This document shows, piece by piece, positions 35,118-43,735 of a stretch of 64,000 nt of DNA. This DNA comes from Pseudomonas baltica (GTDB lineage: Bacteria; Pseudomonadota; Gammaproteobacteria; Pseudomonadales; Pseudomonadaceae): contig NZ_CP134771.1 in assembly GCF_031880315.1 (NCBI RefSeq), positions 620,001 to 684,000 of the forward strand, read 5' to 3'. How positions within the stretch are numbered: the stretch's first letter is position 1; the number at the start of each line of letters is the position of its first letter. A program made the position numbers and the translations under genes. Under the pieces are notes generated by a model, which was not told where the DNA came from, ran no database searches, and worked only from the letters and a program-made list of their open reading frames with translations.

Positions 35118-35177
35118 TTCGCGGGCAAGCCTTGCTCCCACAGGTGCACGCCCGTGGGAGCAAGGCTTGCCCGCGAA
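35118..35177. repeat. REP palindrome with 24-bp perfect arms between acnD and prpF
   Basis: The left arm is 35118-35141 and the right arm 35154-35177. They are exact reverse complements (core GGGCAAGCCTTGCTCCCAC) with a 12-nt loop. This is the cleanest copy in the window and would fold into a very stable hairpin 50 bp before prpF. Confidence 0.9.
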
Positions 35178-35227
35178 GGGGCCGGTAGCAACACCGCTAT
35201 CCCAAGCCTTATTCGGAGACAATCACC

Positions 35228-36415
35228 ATGCCCCATCCACCGCAACTCCGTATCCCTGCCACCTACCTGCGTGGCGGTACCAGCAAGGGGGTGTTCTTCA
35301 AGCTCGAAGACCTGCCCGCTGCGGCCCAGGTACACGGCCCCGCCCGCGACGCGCTGCTGTTGCGAGTCATCGGCAGCCCCGACCCCTATGCCAAGCAGAT
35401 CGACGGCATGGGCGGCGCTACCTCCAGCACCAGCAAGACGGTGATCATCTCGCGCAGCCAGCGCCCCGGCTTCGACGTCGATTACCAATTCGGCCAGGTG
35501 TCCATCGATTCGGCCTTCGTCGACTGGAGCGGCAATTGCGGCAATCTCTCTGCTGCGGTGGGTCCGTTCGCCATCGCCAACGGCCTGATCGACCCTGAAC
35601 GCATCCCCGAAAACGGCATCGCCACTGTCCGTATCTGGCAGGTCAACATCGCCAAGACCATCATCGCCCATGTGCCGATCACCGCCGGGCAGGTCCAGGA
35701 AACCGGTGATTTCGAGCTCGACGGCGTGACTTTCCCGGCCGCCGAAGTGCAGCTGGAATTTCTCGACCCGGCCGCCGATGAAGGCGACGGCGGCGGCGGC
35801 GGCGCCATGTTCCCTACCGGCAACCTGGTCGATGACCTTGAAGTCCCGGGCGTGGGCACCTTCCGCGCGACCCTGATCGACGCTGGCATCCCGACCATCT
35901 TCATCGACGCGCAGGCGCTGGGCTACACCGGTACCGAGCTGCAGGACGCAATCAACAGCGACCCCAAGGCCCTGGCCATGTTCGAGACCGTGCGGGCCTA
36001 TGGCGCCCTGCGCATGGGGCTGATCAAGCACCTGGACGAAGCCGTCACCCGCCAGCACACGCCCAAGGTCGCGTTCGTCGCGCCACCCGCGAACTATGTC
36101 GCCTCCAGTGGCAAGGCCGTGGCGGCGAGTGACATCGACCTGTTGGTTCGGGCGCTGTCCATGGGCAAGCTGCATCACGCGATGATGGGCACGGCGGCTG
36201 TGGCCATCGGCACGGCGGCGGCGATTCCGGGCACGCTGGTCAACCTCGCCGCCGGGGGAGTCGAGCGCACGGCGGTGCGCTTCGGTCATCCGTCCGGCAC
36301 CCTGCGCGTCGGCGCCGAGGCCCGGCTCGAGAAGGGCCAGTGGGTGGTAACCAAGGCGATCATGAGCCGTAGCGCGCGGGTGTTGATGGAAGGCTGGGTG
36401 CGAATTCCGGGCTGA
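35228..36415 (+). CDS. prpF: 2-methylaconitate cis-trans isomerase PrpF
   Basis: This 395-residue protein has a diaminopimelate-epimerase-like double-hotdog fold. It isomerises the 2-methylaconitate produced by AcnD so that the cycle can continue. Visible blocks are IPATYLRGGTSKGVFF at the N terminus, DGMGGATSSTSKTVIIS near 58, DWSGNCGNLSAAVGPFAI near 98, and FGHPSGTLRVGAEA near the end. It follows acnD after a REP hairpin. No prpD follows: the next gene is on the opposite strand. Confidence 0.94.
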   Translation: MPHPPQLRIPATYLRGGTSKGVFFKLEDLPAAAQVHGPARDALLLRVIGSPDPYAKQIDGMGGATSSTSKTVIISRSQRPGFDVDYQFGQVSIDSAFVDWSGNCGNLSAAVGPFAIANGLIDPERIPENGIATVRIWQVNIAKTIIAHVPITAGQVQETGDFELDGVTFPAAEVQLEFLDPAADEGDGGGGGAMFPTGNLVDDLEVPGVGTFRATLIDAGIPTIFIDAQALGYTGTELQDAINSDPKALAMFETVRAYGALRMGLIKHLDEAVTRQHTPKVAFVAPPANYVASSGKAVAASDIDLLVRALSMGKLHHAMMGTAAVAIGTAAAIPGTLVNLAAGGVERTAVRFGHPSGTLRVGAEARLEKGQWVVTKAIMSRSARVLMEGWVRIPG

Positions 36416-36458
36416 TCCGCTGCCTTCTCGCTACAGAGTAACGCTGTCAAGAGAGCGT

Positions 36459-36478
36459 CGGCAGCCAGCCTACTGCCG
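36459..36478. terminator. possible hairpin between convergent prpF and glpQ
   Basis: CGGCAG (36459-36464) and CTGCCG (36473-36478) form a 6-bp stem with an 8-nt loop in the 170-bp convergent gap. There is no T run, and I see nothing else in this gap. Confidence 0.35.
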
Positions 36479-36585
36479 GGCTATCGAAACGAACCAGTGC
36501 GGCCCCGTTCTCTTGTTGCTTTCAGGGCGTGTTGCGGGAAAGTCTTCGCCGCATGTTCCGCCCCTTCGCCAACACTACAGACAAC

Positions 36586-37686
36586 TCAATACCCCTGCTC
36601 CTTCAAGATTTCCGCCACCGACCGCGTCGCCGGGCGCTTGTAGAACTTCAGCAACTCGCTGGCACGGTTGGTGAAGATGCCGTCGGCACCGGCCTCCATG
36701 ACTTTCTTGTAATCCACCGGATCATCCACCGTGTACACGTGCACGAGCAGGCCTTTGTCGTGGGTGAGTTTATTCATCCAGGGTTGCACCAGGTCCATGT
36801 AGCTCTGGTCGCCGCCTTGAGTGAGGGCCGCCGAGGGGCCGGTGCCGGCAGCGCCGTTGGCCTTGGCAAAGTCGATCCAGCGCTCGAACTCGGCGTGGTC
36901 CTTGGGTTGTTGCTGGGCGTAATAGGCGGCCTTGGTCTGGCCTGTGGTGGCATCGAAAGCCTTGTCCGACGCCGGCTCCATACCGCCCTCGCCGACCCAC
37001 AGCAGCAGAATCTTCGGCACCTTGTGCATGTACTGATCGAGCAGCGTCAGGCTGTTGCGCTCGAAGGTCTGCAGGATCAGGTGATGACCGCTGGCGACAT
37101 CGCCATTGGCGGTGATCCAGCCGCGCTGCTGGAGCTTGGCGTGAAGGTCTTTTTCGATCCCCGGAAACAGCTGCGGTGCCTTGGTCTCGATGTACAGGCC
37201 GGGGCGATGCTGCGGGGTCTGCTCGGCGATATCGATGATCTCGTCGAGAGTGAGAATCTTCAGCCCCGCGTAGCTGGCGCGCGCACGTTGCGGATAGGCC
37301 TGGTTGAACCAGCTGCCGGCATCCAGGGTGCGCAGCTCGGCCAGCGTGAACTGACTGACGGGCTGGTCCTTGCGCTCGGGAAACTTCTGGCCGATATCGG
37401 TGGTGCGCTTGAGGTTGGTGTCGTGCAGCGCGATCAACTGGCCGTCGCGGGTACGCTGCAGGTCCATTTCCAGGTAATCGGCACCCAGCTCGCGAGCCAG
37501 CAGATAGGACGCGCGGGTCGATTCCGGCGCATCGAACGACGCCCCACGGTGGGCGATCACGGCCGGCCAGGGAATGCCTGCCGCCTTGGCCAGCGCCTCG
37601 CCCGGTGATGGCGCGGCGTACACGGTGGTGGTAGCGAGGGCCAGCGACAACGCGCTGATCAATAGGGTTTTGTGCCAGCTGGACAA
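36586..37686 (-). CDS. glpQ: periplasmic glycerophosphodiester phosphodiesterase
   Basis: This 366-residue exported enzyme hydrolyses glycerophosphodiesters to glycerol-3-phosphate and an alcohol. The signal peptide covers about residues 1-24 (KTLLISALSLALATTTVYA). The GDPD catalytic blocks are VIAHRGASFDAPEST (HR motif), DYLEMDLQRTRDGQLIALHD (EMD metal ligands, HD), LYIETKAP and HVYTVDDPVDYKKVMEAGADGIFTNRASE. The TTG at 37686 is chosen as start: AGGAG sits 8 nt upstream and the signal peptide follows directly. An in-frame ATG 51 codons upstream would spoil the signal. It is divergent from a DUF4198 gene. Confidence 0.9.
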   Translation of the reverse strand: MSSWHKTLLISALSLALATTTVYAAPSPGEALAKAAGIPWPAVIAHRGASFDAPESTRASYLLARELGADYLEMDLQRTRDGQLIALHDTNLKRTTDIGQKFPERKDQPVSQFTLAELRTLDAGSWFNQAYPQRARASYAGLKILTLDEIIDIAEQTPQHRPGLYIETKAPQLFPGIEKDLHAKLQQRGWITANGDVASGHHLILQTFERNSLTLLDQYMHKVPKILLLWVGEGGMEPASDKAFDATTGQTKAAYYAQQQPKDHAEFERWIDFAKANGAAGTGPSAALTQGGDQSYMDLVQPWMNKLTHDKGLLVHVYTVDDPVDYKKVMEAGADGIFTNRASELLKFYKRPATRSVAEILKEQGY

Positions 37687-37965
37687 TAGCGACGCTCCTG
37701 CGTGGGTAGTTTTTGTGGTTCGAGGACGACCATAGTCGGTGCCGAAGATTACAGACAAATGTACCCAGGGTAATCCGGGGAAACATCCTGAAACAGCGTG
37801 GGCAAGCAGCCCACTTGCAGTTGCCGTTAGGATGCGCAAATACGAATGATATGCATCTGTATATTCTGGATTTCAGACGCTCAGGGCTTCGAGCCGAGCA
37901 TCCATCGGCCCCCTCGCAGCGCCTTCGTATGACCCCTACCCTGCCATCACTCAAGGATCTGCCCA

Positions 37966-38694
37966 ATGCGTCACCTGCCCAAAACACTGCTCGCCGCTGC
38001 CCTCGGCGTATTCATCAGCGCCAATGCCTGCGCCCATGGCCTGTGGACCGAAGAACGCCGCGGTCATATCGAGGTGGTGTTCGGCGATGGCGCCGAAGAT
38101 GACGCCTACCAGGCCGAACAGGTCAAAAGCGCCTGGGCCTATGACCCGGCCGGCAAGGCAATCGCCGTGAGCATCGATCCCCAGGCCGACCACGCCCGAC
38201 TCAAACCCGCGAGCGAGGCTGCCACCCTGTTCGTGGTCATGGACGGCGGCCTGTGGGCGCAAAAACCGGACAAGACCTGGGTCGCGCAGGGCAAGCGCGA
38301 TGTCCCTGGCGCCCTCGATGCCCTGCGCAGCGTGCGCTACAGCCTGGCCATCCATGAGGAGAAAGCCAAGATCGTAGTGCCCAAGGACGTACACTTCGTG
38401 ATCGTGCCTCAGGTCGATCCGCTGCACGTCGGCGTGGGCAAAGAGTTGCCTGTGCAGGTGCTGCTCGACGGCAAGCCGGTCAAGGACGTGTCGCTGATGG
38501 GTGATTTTCGCGGCGCACCGCACACCGTGTCGGCCAAGACCGACGCCGAAGGCCGCGCGTCCATCCCGGTGCGCAACGACGGACTCAACATCATCGCCGC
38601 CTATACCTCGCAGGAGGTGGCCAAGGATGCCGATGTCAACAAGAACAGCTACTTCACTTCGTTGACCTTCATCGGTACGCCCGAGCACGAGTGA
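37966..38694 (+). CDS. periplasmic DUF4198 domain protein
   Basis: This is a 242-residue exported protein: the signal peptide ends at ANACAHG (about residue 24). Next comes HGLWTEERRGHIEVVFGDGAEDDAY, typical of DUF4198, whose members are often near metal-uptake genes. The rest is predicted beta-rich (two immunoglobulin-like halves), ending in GRASIPVRNDGLNIIAAYTS. The amino-terminal His of mature HGLW resembles metal-binding sites in related proteins. The actual role is unknown, and no TonB receptor gene is adjacent. Confidence 0.82.
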   Translation: MRHLPKTLLAAALGVFISANACAHGLWTEERRGHIEVVFGDGAEDDAYQAEQVKSAWAYDPAGKAIAVSIDPQADHARLKPASEAATLFVVMDGGLWAQKPDKTWVAQGKRDVPGALDALRSVRYSLAIHEEKAKIVVPKDVHFVIVPQVDPLHVGVGKELPVQVLLDGKPVKDVSLMGDFRGAPHTVSAKTDAEGRASIPVRNDGLNIIAAYTSQEVAKDADVNKNSYFTSLTFIGTPEHE

Positions 38695-38707
38695 TACCGG
38701 CTTTTGC

Positions 38708-38737
38708 TGCAGCGTGGAGGCTTGCCCCCTCGCTGCA
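38708..38737. repeat. short REP-like hairpin
   Basis: TGCAGCG (38708-38714) and CGCTGCA (38731-38737) close a loop containing GGAGGCTTGCCCCCT, a single unit of the GTAGCGAGGGGG family. It lies directly behind the DUF4198 stop. Confidence 0.6.
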
Positions 38738-38869
38738 TCAGGTAGCGATAACGGCTGCCTTTCGCCGACTGTCCAGCGCCGCATTACCGTGGCATAGTTC
38801 GCCTTGCACACCCGATGCCCGGCCCAGACGCCGTGCACTACAGAGCTAACAAACGCCACAGGTGCCCGC

Positions 38870-40486
38870 ATGTCGATCTACACGCAAGGCCTGGCCAAAG
38901 GGCCAGTCAATCACGTGGCCCTCACCCCGCTCAGTTTCATCGAGCGAACCGCCCACACCTACCCCGATCACCTCGCGGTCATTCATGGCTCGCTACGCCG
39001 TACCTGGGCGCAGACCTACGCGCGCTGCCGGCGCCTGGCCGCTGCCCTCGCCACCCACGGCATCGGCCCTGGCGACACCGTGGCGACCATGCTGCCGAAC
39101 ATCCCGCCGATGCTCGAAGCGCATTTCGGCGTGCCCATGCTGGGTGCGGTACTCAATACCCTCAACATCCGCCTCGACGCTACGGCCATCGCCTATATGC
39201 TGCGCCACGGCGAAGCCAAGGCATTGCTGGTCGACCGCGAGTTCGCCACAGTGATCCGCGCCGCGTTGGCCCAGCTCGACAACCCACCGCTGGTGATCGA
39301 CGTCAACGACCCTGAATACCCCCAAGGCGAGCCCGTATCGGACCTCGACTACGAAGCGCTGCTGGAAAGCGGCGACCCCGATTTCGCCTGGGCCTGGCCT
39401 GCGGACGAATGGGATGCCATCTCGCTCAACTACACCTCCGGCACCACGGGCAACCCCAAGGGCGTGGTCTATCACCACCGCGGCGCGTTCCTCAACGCCG
39501 TCGGCAACCAAATGGCATGGGGCATGGCGCACCATCCGGTGTACCTGTGGACCTTGCCGATGTTCCACTGCAACGGTTGGTGCTACCCCTGGACCATCAC
39601 CGCCCAGGCCGGCACCCACGTGTTTTTGCGCAGGGTCGACCCGGTCAAGATCATCGAGTTGATCCGCGAACACCGCGTCAGCCACTTCTGCGGTGCGCCG
39701 GTGGTGCTCAACGCACTGGCCAATGCGCCGGACACCACGCCCTTCGAGCACCCTGTGGCAGTCATGACGGCGGGTGCGGCGCCACCGGCGCGGGTGATCG
39801 CCTCGGTCGAAGCCATGAACGTGCAGGTCACCCACGCCTATGGCCTGACCGAAACCTACGGCCCGGTGACCGTCTGCGCCTGGCACTCGGACTGGGACCA
39901 ACACAGCGCCGATGAACGCGCCCGCCTCAAGGCCCGTCAGGGCGTGCGCTATGCGACCCTCGAAGGGCTGATGGTCGCCGATGCCGACACAGGCCTCGCC
40001 GTGCCCCAGGACGGCAAAACCCTCGGCGAGATTTTCATGCGCGGCAACACGGTGATGAAAGGCTACCTGGGCAACGAGCAAGCCACGGCCGAGGCCTTCG
40101 CCGGCGACTGGTTCCATACCGGCGACCTGGCCGTGTGGCACCCGGATGGCTACGTCGAGGTCCGCGACCGGCTCAAGGACATCATCATCTCCGGCGGCGA
40201 GAACATCTCTACCATCGAGGTCGAGAGCGTGCTCTACCGTCACCCGGCGGTGCTGGAAGCGGCCGTGGTCGCGCGCCCAGACGACAAATGGGGCGAAACG
40301 CCCTGCGCGTTCGTCACCCTCAAGGACAACCACAGCGCCACCGCCGAGCAGATCATTCTCTTCGTGCGCGAACACCTGGCCAGCTTCAAGGCGCCGAAAA
40401 CCGTGGTGTTCACCGTGCTGCCAAAAACCTCCACCGGCAAGATCCAGAAGTACGTGCTGCGCGAGGAGGCCAAGAAGCTGCAATAA
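38870..40486 (+). CDS. acyl-CoA synthetase (AMP-binding, medium-chain/AlkK type)
   Basis: This 538-residue adenylating enzyme activates a carboxylic acid to its CoA thioester. P-loop YTSGTTGNPKGV is near residue 185, AYGLTETYGPVTVCAW near 325, and FHTGDLAVWHPDGYVEVRDRLKDIIISGGENIS near 420-450. The C-terminal catalytic lysine is in PKTSTGKIQKYVLR (about 523). The sequence style is that of AlkK-like fatty-acyl ligases; 3-methylthiopropionyl-CoA ligases are close relatives, so acid specificity is open. I used the ATG at 38870, which gives MSIYTQGL. It is monocistronic, with no beta-oxidation genes near. Confidence 0.88.
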   Translation: MSIYTQGLAKGPVNHVALTPLSFIERTAHTYPDHLAVIHGSLRRTWAQTYARCRRLAAALATHGIGPGDTVATMLPNIPPMLEAHFGVPMLGAVLNTLNIRLDATAIAYMLRHGEAKALLVDREFATVIRAALAQLDNPPLVIDVNDPEYPQGEPVSDLDYEALLESGDPDFAWAWPADEWDAISLNYTSGTTGNPKGVVYHHRGAFLNAVGNQMAWGMAHHPVYLWTLPMFHCNGWCYPWTITAQAGTHVFLRRVDPVKIIELIREHRVSHFCGAPVVLNALANAPDTTPFEHPVAVMTAGAAPPARVIASVEAMNVQVTHAYGLTETYGPVTVCAWHSDWDQHSADERARLKARQGVRYATLEGLMVADADTGLAVPQDGKTLGEIFMRGNTVMKGYLGNEQATAEAFAGDWFHTGDLAVWHPDGYVEVRDRLKDIIISGGENISTIEVESVLYRHPAVLEAAVVARPDDKWGETPCAFVTLKDNHSATAEQIILFVREHLASFKAPKTVVFTVLPKTSTGKIQKYVLREEAKKLQ

Positions 40487-40539
40487 ACCAAGTGGCGTTG
40501 CGGTGGCAATCCGCGGGCCGTGGCGGTAACCATCTACCC

Positions 40540-40585
40540 CTTGAGAAAGCTGGCTCGGCCCTAGGCTCGGCGTCCCTTTCTCAAG
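40540..40585 (+). promoter_or_regulatory. 10-bp perfect inverted repeat just upstream of the toxin-like gene
   Basis: CTTGAGAAAG (40540-40549) and CTTTCTCAAG (40576-40585) are exact inverted copies with a 26-nt loop that contains GGCTCGG twice. The right arm ends 12 nt before the ATG at 40598. It could be an operator, or an RNA hairpin that masks the start region, or mark the end of the upstream gene. Confidence 0.55.
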
Positions 40586-40597
40586 CGGTACACCGAC

Positions 40598-43537
40598 ATG
40601 AGCGCCACCGGCCCCCTGGAACAACTCGAAGCCCTGGATCAAGCGCTGCATGCCCAGTGGGCAAGCACCCAGTCCCTGAGCAAGCTCGTTGCCAAACGCA
40701 TCGCCGACCGGCTGCCGAGGCTGGATACCACCACGCTGCACATCGGCCTGCGGACCCTGCCCGAGGCGGTGATCGCCCGACTCAATGGCGAGCTGCAAGA
40801 CGATGCGACGATCCTGCAGGCTGACGGCACCCCATTACCCGAACCCAGTCACCAACACCTGCTCGACGGTATCAGGCAATTGGCCGGCCAACTGCCGTTC
40901 ACTGCCGTGGACCATGCCGTCGGCTTCTGGAAAACCGCGCGCTGGCCAGGCACGCAGTTGACCGCACTGCAAGGCCTGGCTGCGGAGCTGCAACAGCGTT
41001 GGCGCGTGCAACTGGAACTGCGCCGTGAAGATCACACCCTGGAACCCGACAGCATCGCGCTGATGCACCGGGCGCTGGCAGGCACTACCGATGGCGTTTG
41101 GATCAAACAACTGCACCTGACGACCGAGACTGAGCTATCCGGGACACAGCTCTGCGGGCCTGAGCAATCGAGCCTGGCCCTGCCGGGGATCTTCGTCATC
41201 GGTGACGACAGCGCCCCGGCCATCTTGCTGCACAGCCTGGCGTTCGGCTTCGAACGCTTCGCGTCCTTGGCCCGCCTCGAACGCGAGTTCAGCGAACGCC
41301 TGGACGACCCACGTCAAGGCGGCGCCCTGCTGGCGCCGTTGACCACCGCCCAACGTCACCAGGCCTATCAGGCCGATGCCCTGACGTTCGAAACTCTCCA
41401 GGGCGCACTGGCCATAACCATCGCCCGCGACCTGCGCGAATGGCATCTGCGCCAACTGCGTCAGGCCTGGGATAATCGGCCGTCGAACGCCGACCTGGCG
41501 ACCCTCGAACAGCACCTCAATAAAAGCTCGGACCTGGCGCAGCTGCTGCATCGCCGTGGCGCACTGCAAACGCGCTATGCCTTGTTGCTGGCCCGGCACA
41601 TGCTCCCCTGGTTCAAGAACACCGCCGAAGCGCACAAGATCGATGCCATGCAGGCCATTCGCGAGTTGATCCTGGCCATGACCCTGGCGCGCACCCCGGC
41701 ACTGCCCAGCGTCAATCGGTTCAGCCAGCGCAAAGAATTGCTGCGCTACGCCGCTACCCAACTGCGCCAACGCATCCGTATCGAATTGGCTATCGACGTC
41801 GACCCCCATCATGTGATGATCGCCACCACCAAAGCGGTGCGTACCGGCGCCCTCCTGCATCCACTGCAACCCAGTAGCTACATCGCCGGCGTACTGCGAG
41901 ACAAGACAGGAGAGTCGGTCAGCCTCATCACGCACCGCCGCAGCCTGGCGGTCCTGGCGCTCGAGAATGTCAGCCTGCTCGACCTTGATTTTATCCTGAC
42001 GGCGCGGGTCACCATCGACGGCGCACCCGCCCCGCGCGGGCTGACCGCTGGCCGGGTGAAAACCCTCGTGCGCCAGCTCAGCCTGGGCAGTACCTACGCG
42101 GAGTTTCTGGAGCAACGGCTGCTGCGTGACAGCGATGCGCAATGGCGGCGCGAGCGCTACCGTCATCTGGCCCTGGCGCGCATGCGCTATGAAGCCTACA
42201 AGGGCAATGCCAGCGGGCGATTTCTCGCCCATCCACAGCAACGGGGCTTCGCCTGGGCCTGCGCCGTGCTGAATCACCCGGTTGCCCACCAACGCCAGTC
42301 GCTGCAACGGTCCGAGCAACTGGCGGTCAATCAACTGCTGGTTCAAGAGGCAACCCTCAACGGGGTGCTGGTCATCACCGCGACGCAGCCGCATGCGCCG
42401 TCCAATGTCGTGGTCTACACGCCTGCCGCTCCCGATCGGCGCAGTTGGCGCGAGTTCGCCAGCCGTGCGGAATTTTTACGCGCGTTCGCCAGCACGCCGA
42501 TCCTGCTGGATTATCTGGTCAACAGGGCCAGCCTGGGCGAGCAAGCACGAGTCAGACGAACCCTGAGCAATACCAGCGGGGGCGCCAACGTGAGATTGGC
42601 CGCCATCGATGGCGACTTCATCGAGCGCTGCTATGACGCTGAAGTCCGGCAGGTGCTCGCCGATGTCCGGGCCCAGGCCATCAGCACCCTGAGACTGGAG
42701 GCCACCGCCTTTACCCAGGCCGGGCTCTCGGTCCTCGAGATGATGGCCAGCCTGGCCCCGGCGCCGGTACCGCTGCAAGTGGCACTGGCGCGGGCGCTTG
42801 GCACCCTGTGGGAGGGCCTGGAGAACCGCCACGATCGCGATATCGCCCTGCAGCACTTCATGAGCAGCATCACTTATCTGGGCGATGTCGGCATCAGCCT
42901 GGCGGGCTCACCCACATTTGCCAGGTCCTTCCGCAATCTGCCATTGCAACCGCCTTCGGTGCTCAACAGCGTCATGGCCGTGCCGCGGGAAAATACCCGT
43001 CTGCGTTACCGCATCGACGGCATCTATCGCGAGGGGGTGTATGAAACCCTCGGCGAAGACGGTGCCGCTGCCGAATACCTGATAGAAGACCGCGCCGGGC
43101 GGCGCTACAAGATCGAATTCGACGGCGACTACTGGCACATCATCGATGCCCGGAACCCCGAAGCGAATCATCCCCCGCAAGTGCGCAAGAACGCGGCAGG
43201 CCACTACGAAATCGTCTCGGATCTGTATTGGCAAGGCACCCAGCCGGATCTGCGCAGACTACTCACCGAGGCGCGATTGCAACCCGCCCCCGAGGGTCTG
43301 AACGTCAATCGCCGGGGCATGGCAACACGGGACCATCAGCGATTCGTGCAACTGGGAGAGCGCTTCTACGAGGTGCGTAAAAGCCTGGTACGGGGGCGCT
43401 ACCGACTGCTATTAGCGCAAAGCGGTGATGTATTGCGCCCCGCGACGGTGTTGTTGCGGCGCGACCCAAATGATCGACGCTGGCAGATCATGGTCAAGCA
43501 GACAGGCATCAGCAGTCCTTGGCTGGAGCTGCCGTGA
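40598..43537 (+). CDS. DUF6543 / dermonecrotic-toxin-domain-like giant protein
   Basis: This 979-residue protein has no signal peptide and no clear transmembrane helix except a weak hydrophobic patch near 700-720. The N-terminal two-thirds are alpha-helical and rich in Leu, Arg and Gln. The block VVYTPAAPDRRSWREFASRAEFLRAFA near 605-630, followed by ILLDYLVNRASLGEQARVRRTL, matches the style of Pseudomonas proteins annotated as dermonecrotic toxin/DUF6543, distantly related to large insecticidal toxins. The C-terminal third has beta-rich repeats (YEIVSDLYWQG, GRYRLLLAQSGD). Target and export route are unknown. It is followed by a delta-60-repeat protein. Confidence 0.65.
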   Translation: MSATGPLEQLEALDQALHAQWASTQSLSKLVAKRIADRLPRLDTTTLHIGLRTLPEAVIARLNGELQDDATILQADGTPLPEPSHQHLLDGIRQLAGQLPFTAVDHAVGFWKTARWPGTQLTALQGLAAELQQRWRVQLELRREDHTLEPDSIALMHRALAGTTDGVWIKQLHLTTETELSGTQLCGPEQSSLALPGIFVIGDDSAPAILLHSLAFGFERFASLARLEREFSERLDDPRQGGALLAPLTTAQRHQAYQADALTFETLQGALAITIARDLREWHLRQLRQAWDNRPSNADLATLEQHLNKSSDLAQLLHRRGALQTRYALLLARHMLPWFKNTAEAHKIDAMQAIRELILAMTLARTPALPSVNRFSQRKELLRYAATQLRQRIRIELAIDVDPHHVMIATTKAVRTGALLHPLQPSSYIAGVLRDKTGESVSLITHRRSLAVLALENVSLLDLDFILTARVTIDGAPAPRGLTAGRVKTLVRQLSLGSTYAEFLEQRLLRDSDAQWRRERYRHLALARMRYEAYKGNASGRFLAHPQQRGFAWACAVLNHPVAHQRQSLQRSEQLAVNQLLVQEATLNGVLVITATQPHAPSNVVVYTPAAPDRRSWREFASRAEFLRAFASTPILLDYLVNRASLGEQARVRRTLSNTSGGANVRLAAIDGDFIERCYDAEVRQVLADVRAQAISTLRLEATAFTQAGLSVLEMMASLAPAPVPLQVALARALGTLWEGLENRHDRDIALQHFMSSITYLGDVGISLAGSPTFARSFRNLPLQPPSVLNSVMAVPRENTRLRYRIDGIYREGVYETLGEDGAAAEYLIEDRAGRRYKIEFDGDYWHIIDARNPEANHPPQVRKNAAGHYEIVSDLYWQGTQPDLRRLLTEARLQPAPEGLNVNRRGMATRDHQRFVQLGERFYEVRKSLVRGRYRLLLAQSGDVLRPATVLLRRDPNDRRWQIMVKQTGISSPWLELP

Positions 43538-43735
43538 ATGGCCGCGCATACCCTCAGAACCTGGGCAGAAGAAGACTGATGCGAGTCCCGGGGCCGACCT
43601 ACCCTGGATGCCACTCACCCTTATTGGCAAACCACAAGCTAGTTGTTCTGCGAGCTGTGCCTAGCCCGTGGCCTCAATATGCTGCTTGGCACCGAATCAT
43701 TACGGTTCATCTGCAACCCCACCGAGGTGAGCACC

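Noticed and set aside
37690..37800. Pho box before glpQ
   Set aside because: A single CTGTAAT-like half site is present but no second copy at the proper 11-bp spacing.
37836..37860. Possible Fur box upstream of the DUF4198 gene (around GCAAATACGAATGATATGCAT)
   Set aside because: By eye only about ten of the consensus positions match, too few to call; DUF4198 context made it tempting.
43538..43735. Small gene between the toxin-like and delta-60 genes
   Set aside because: Short frames here lack a ribosome site and continue into the flanking genes in the wrong frame.
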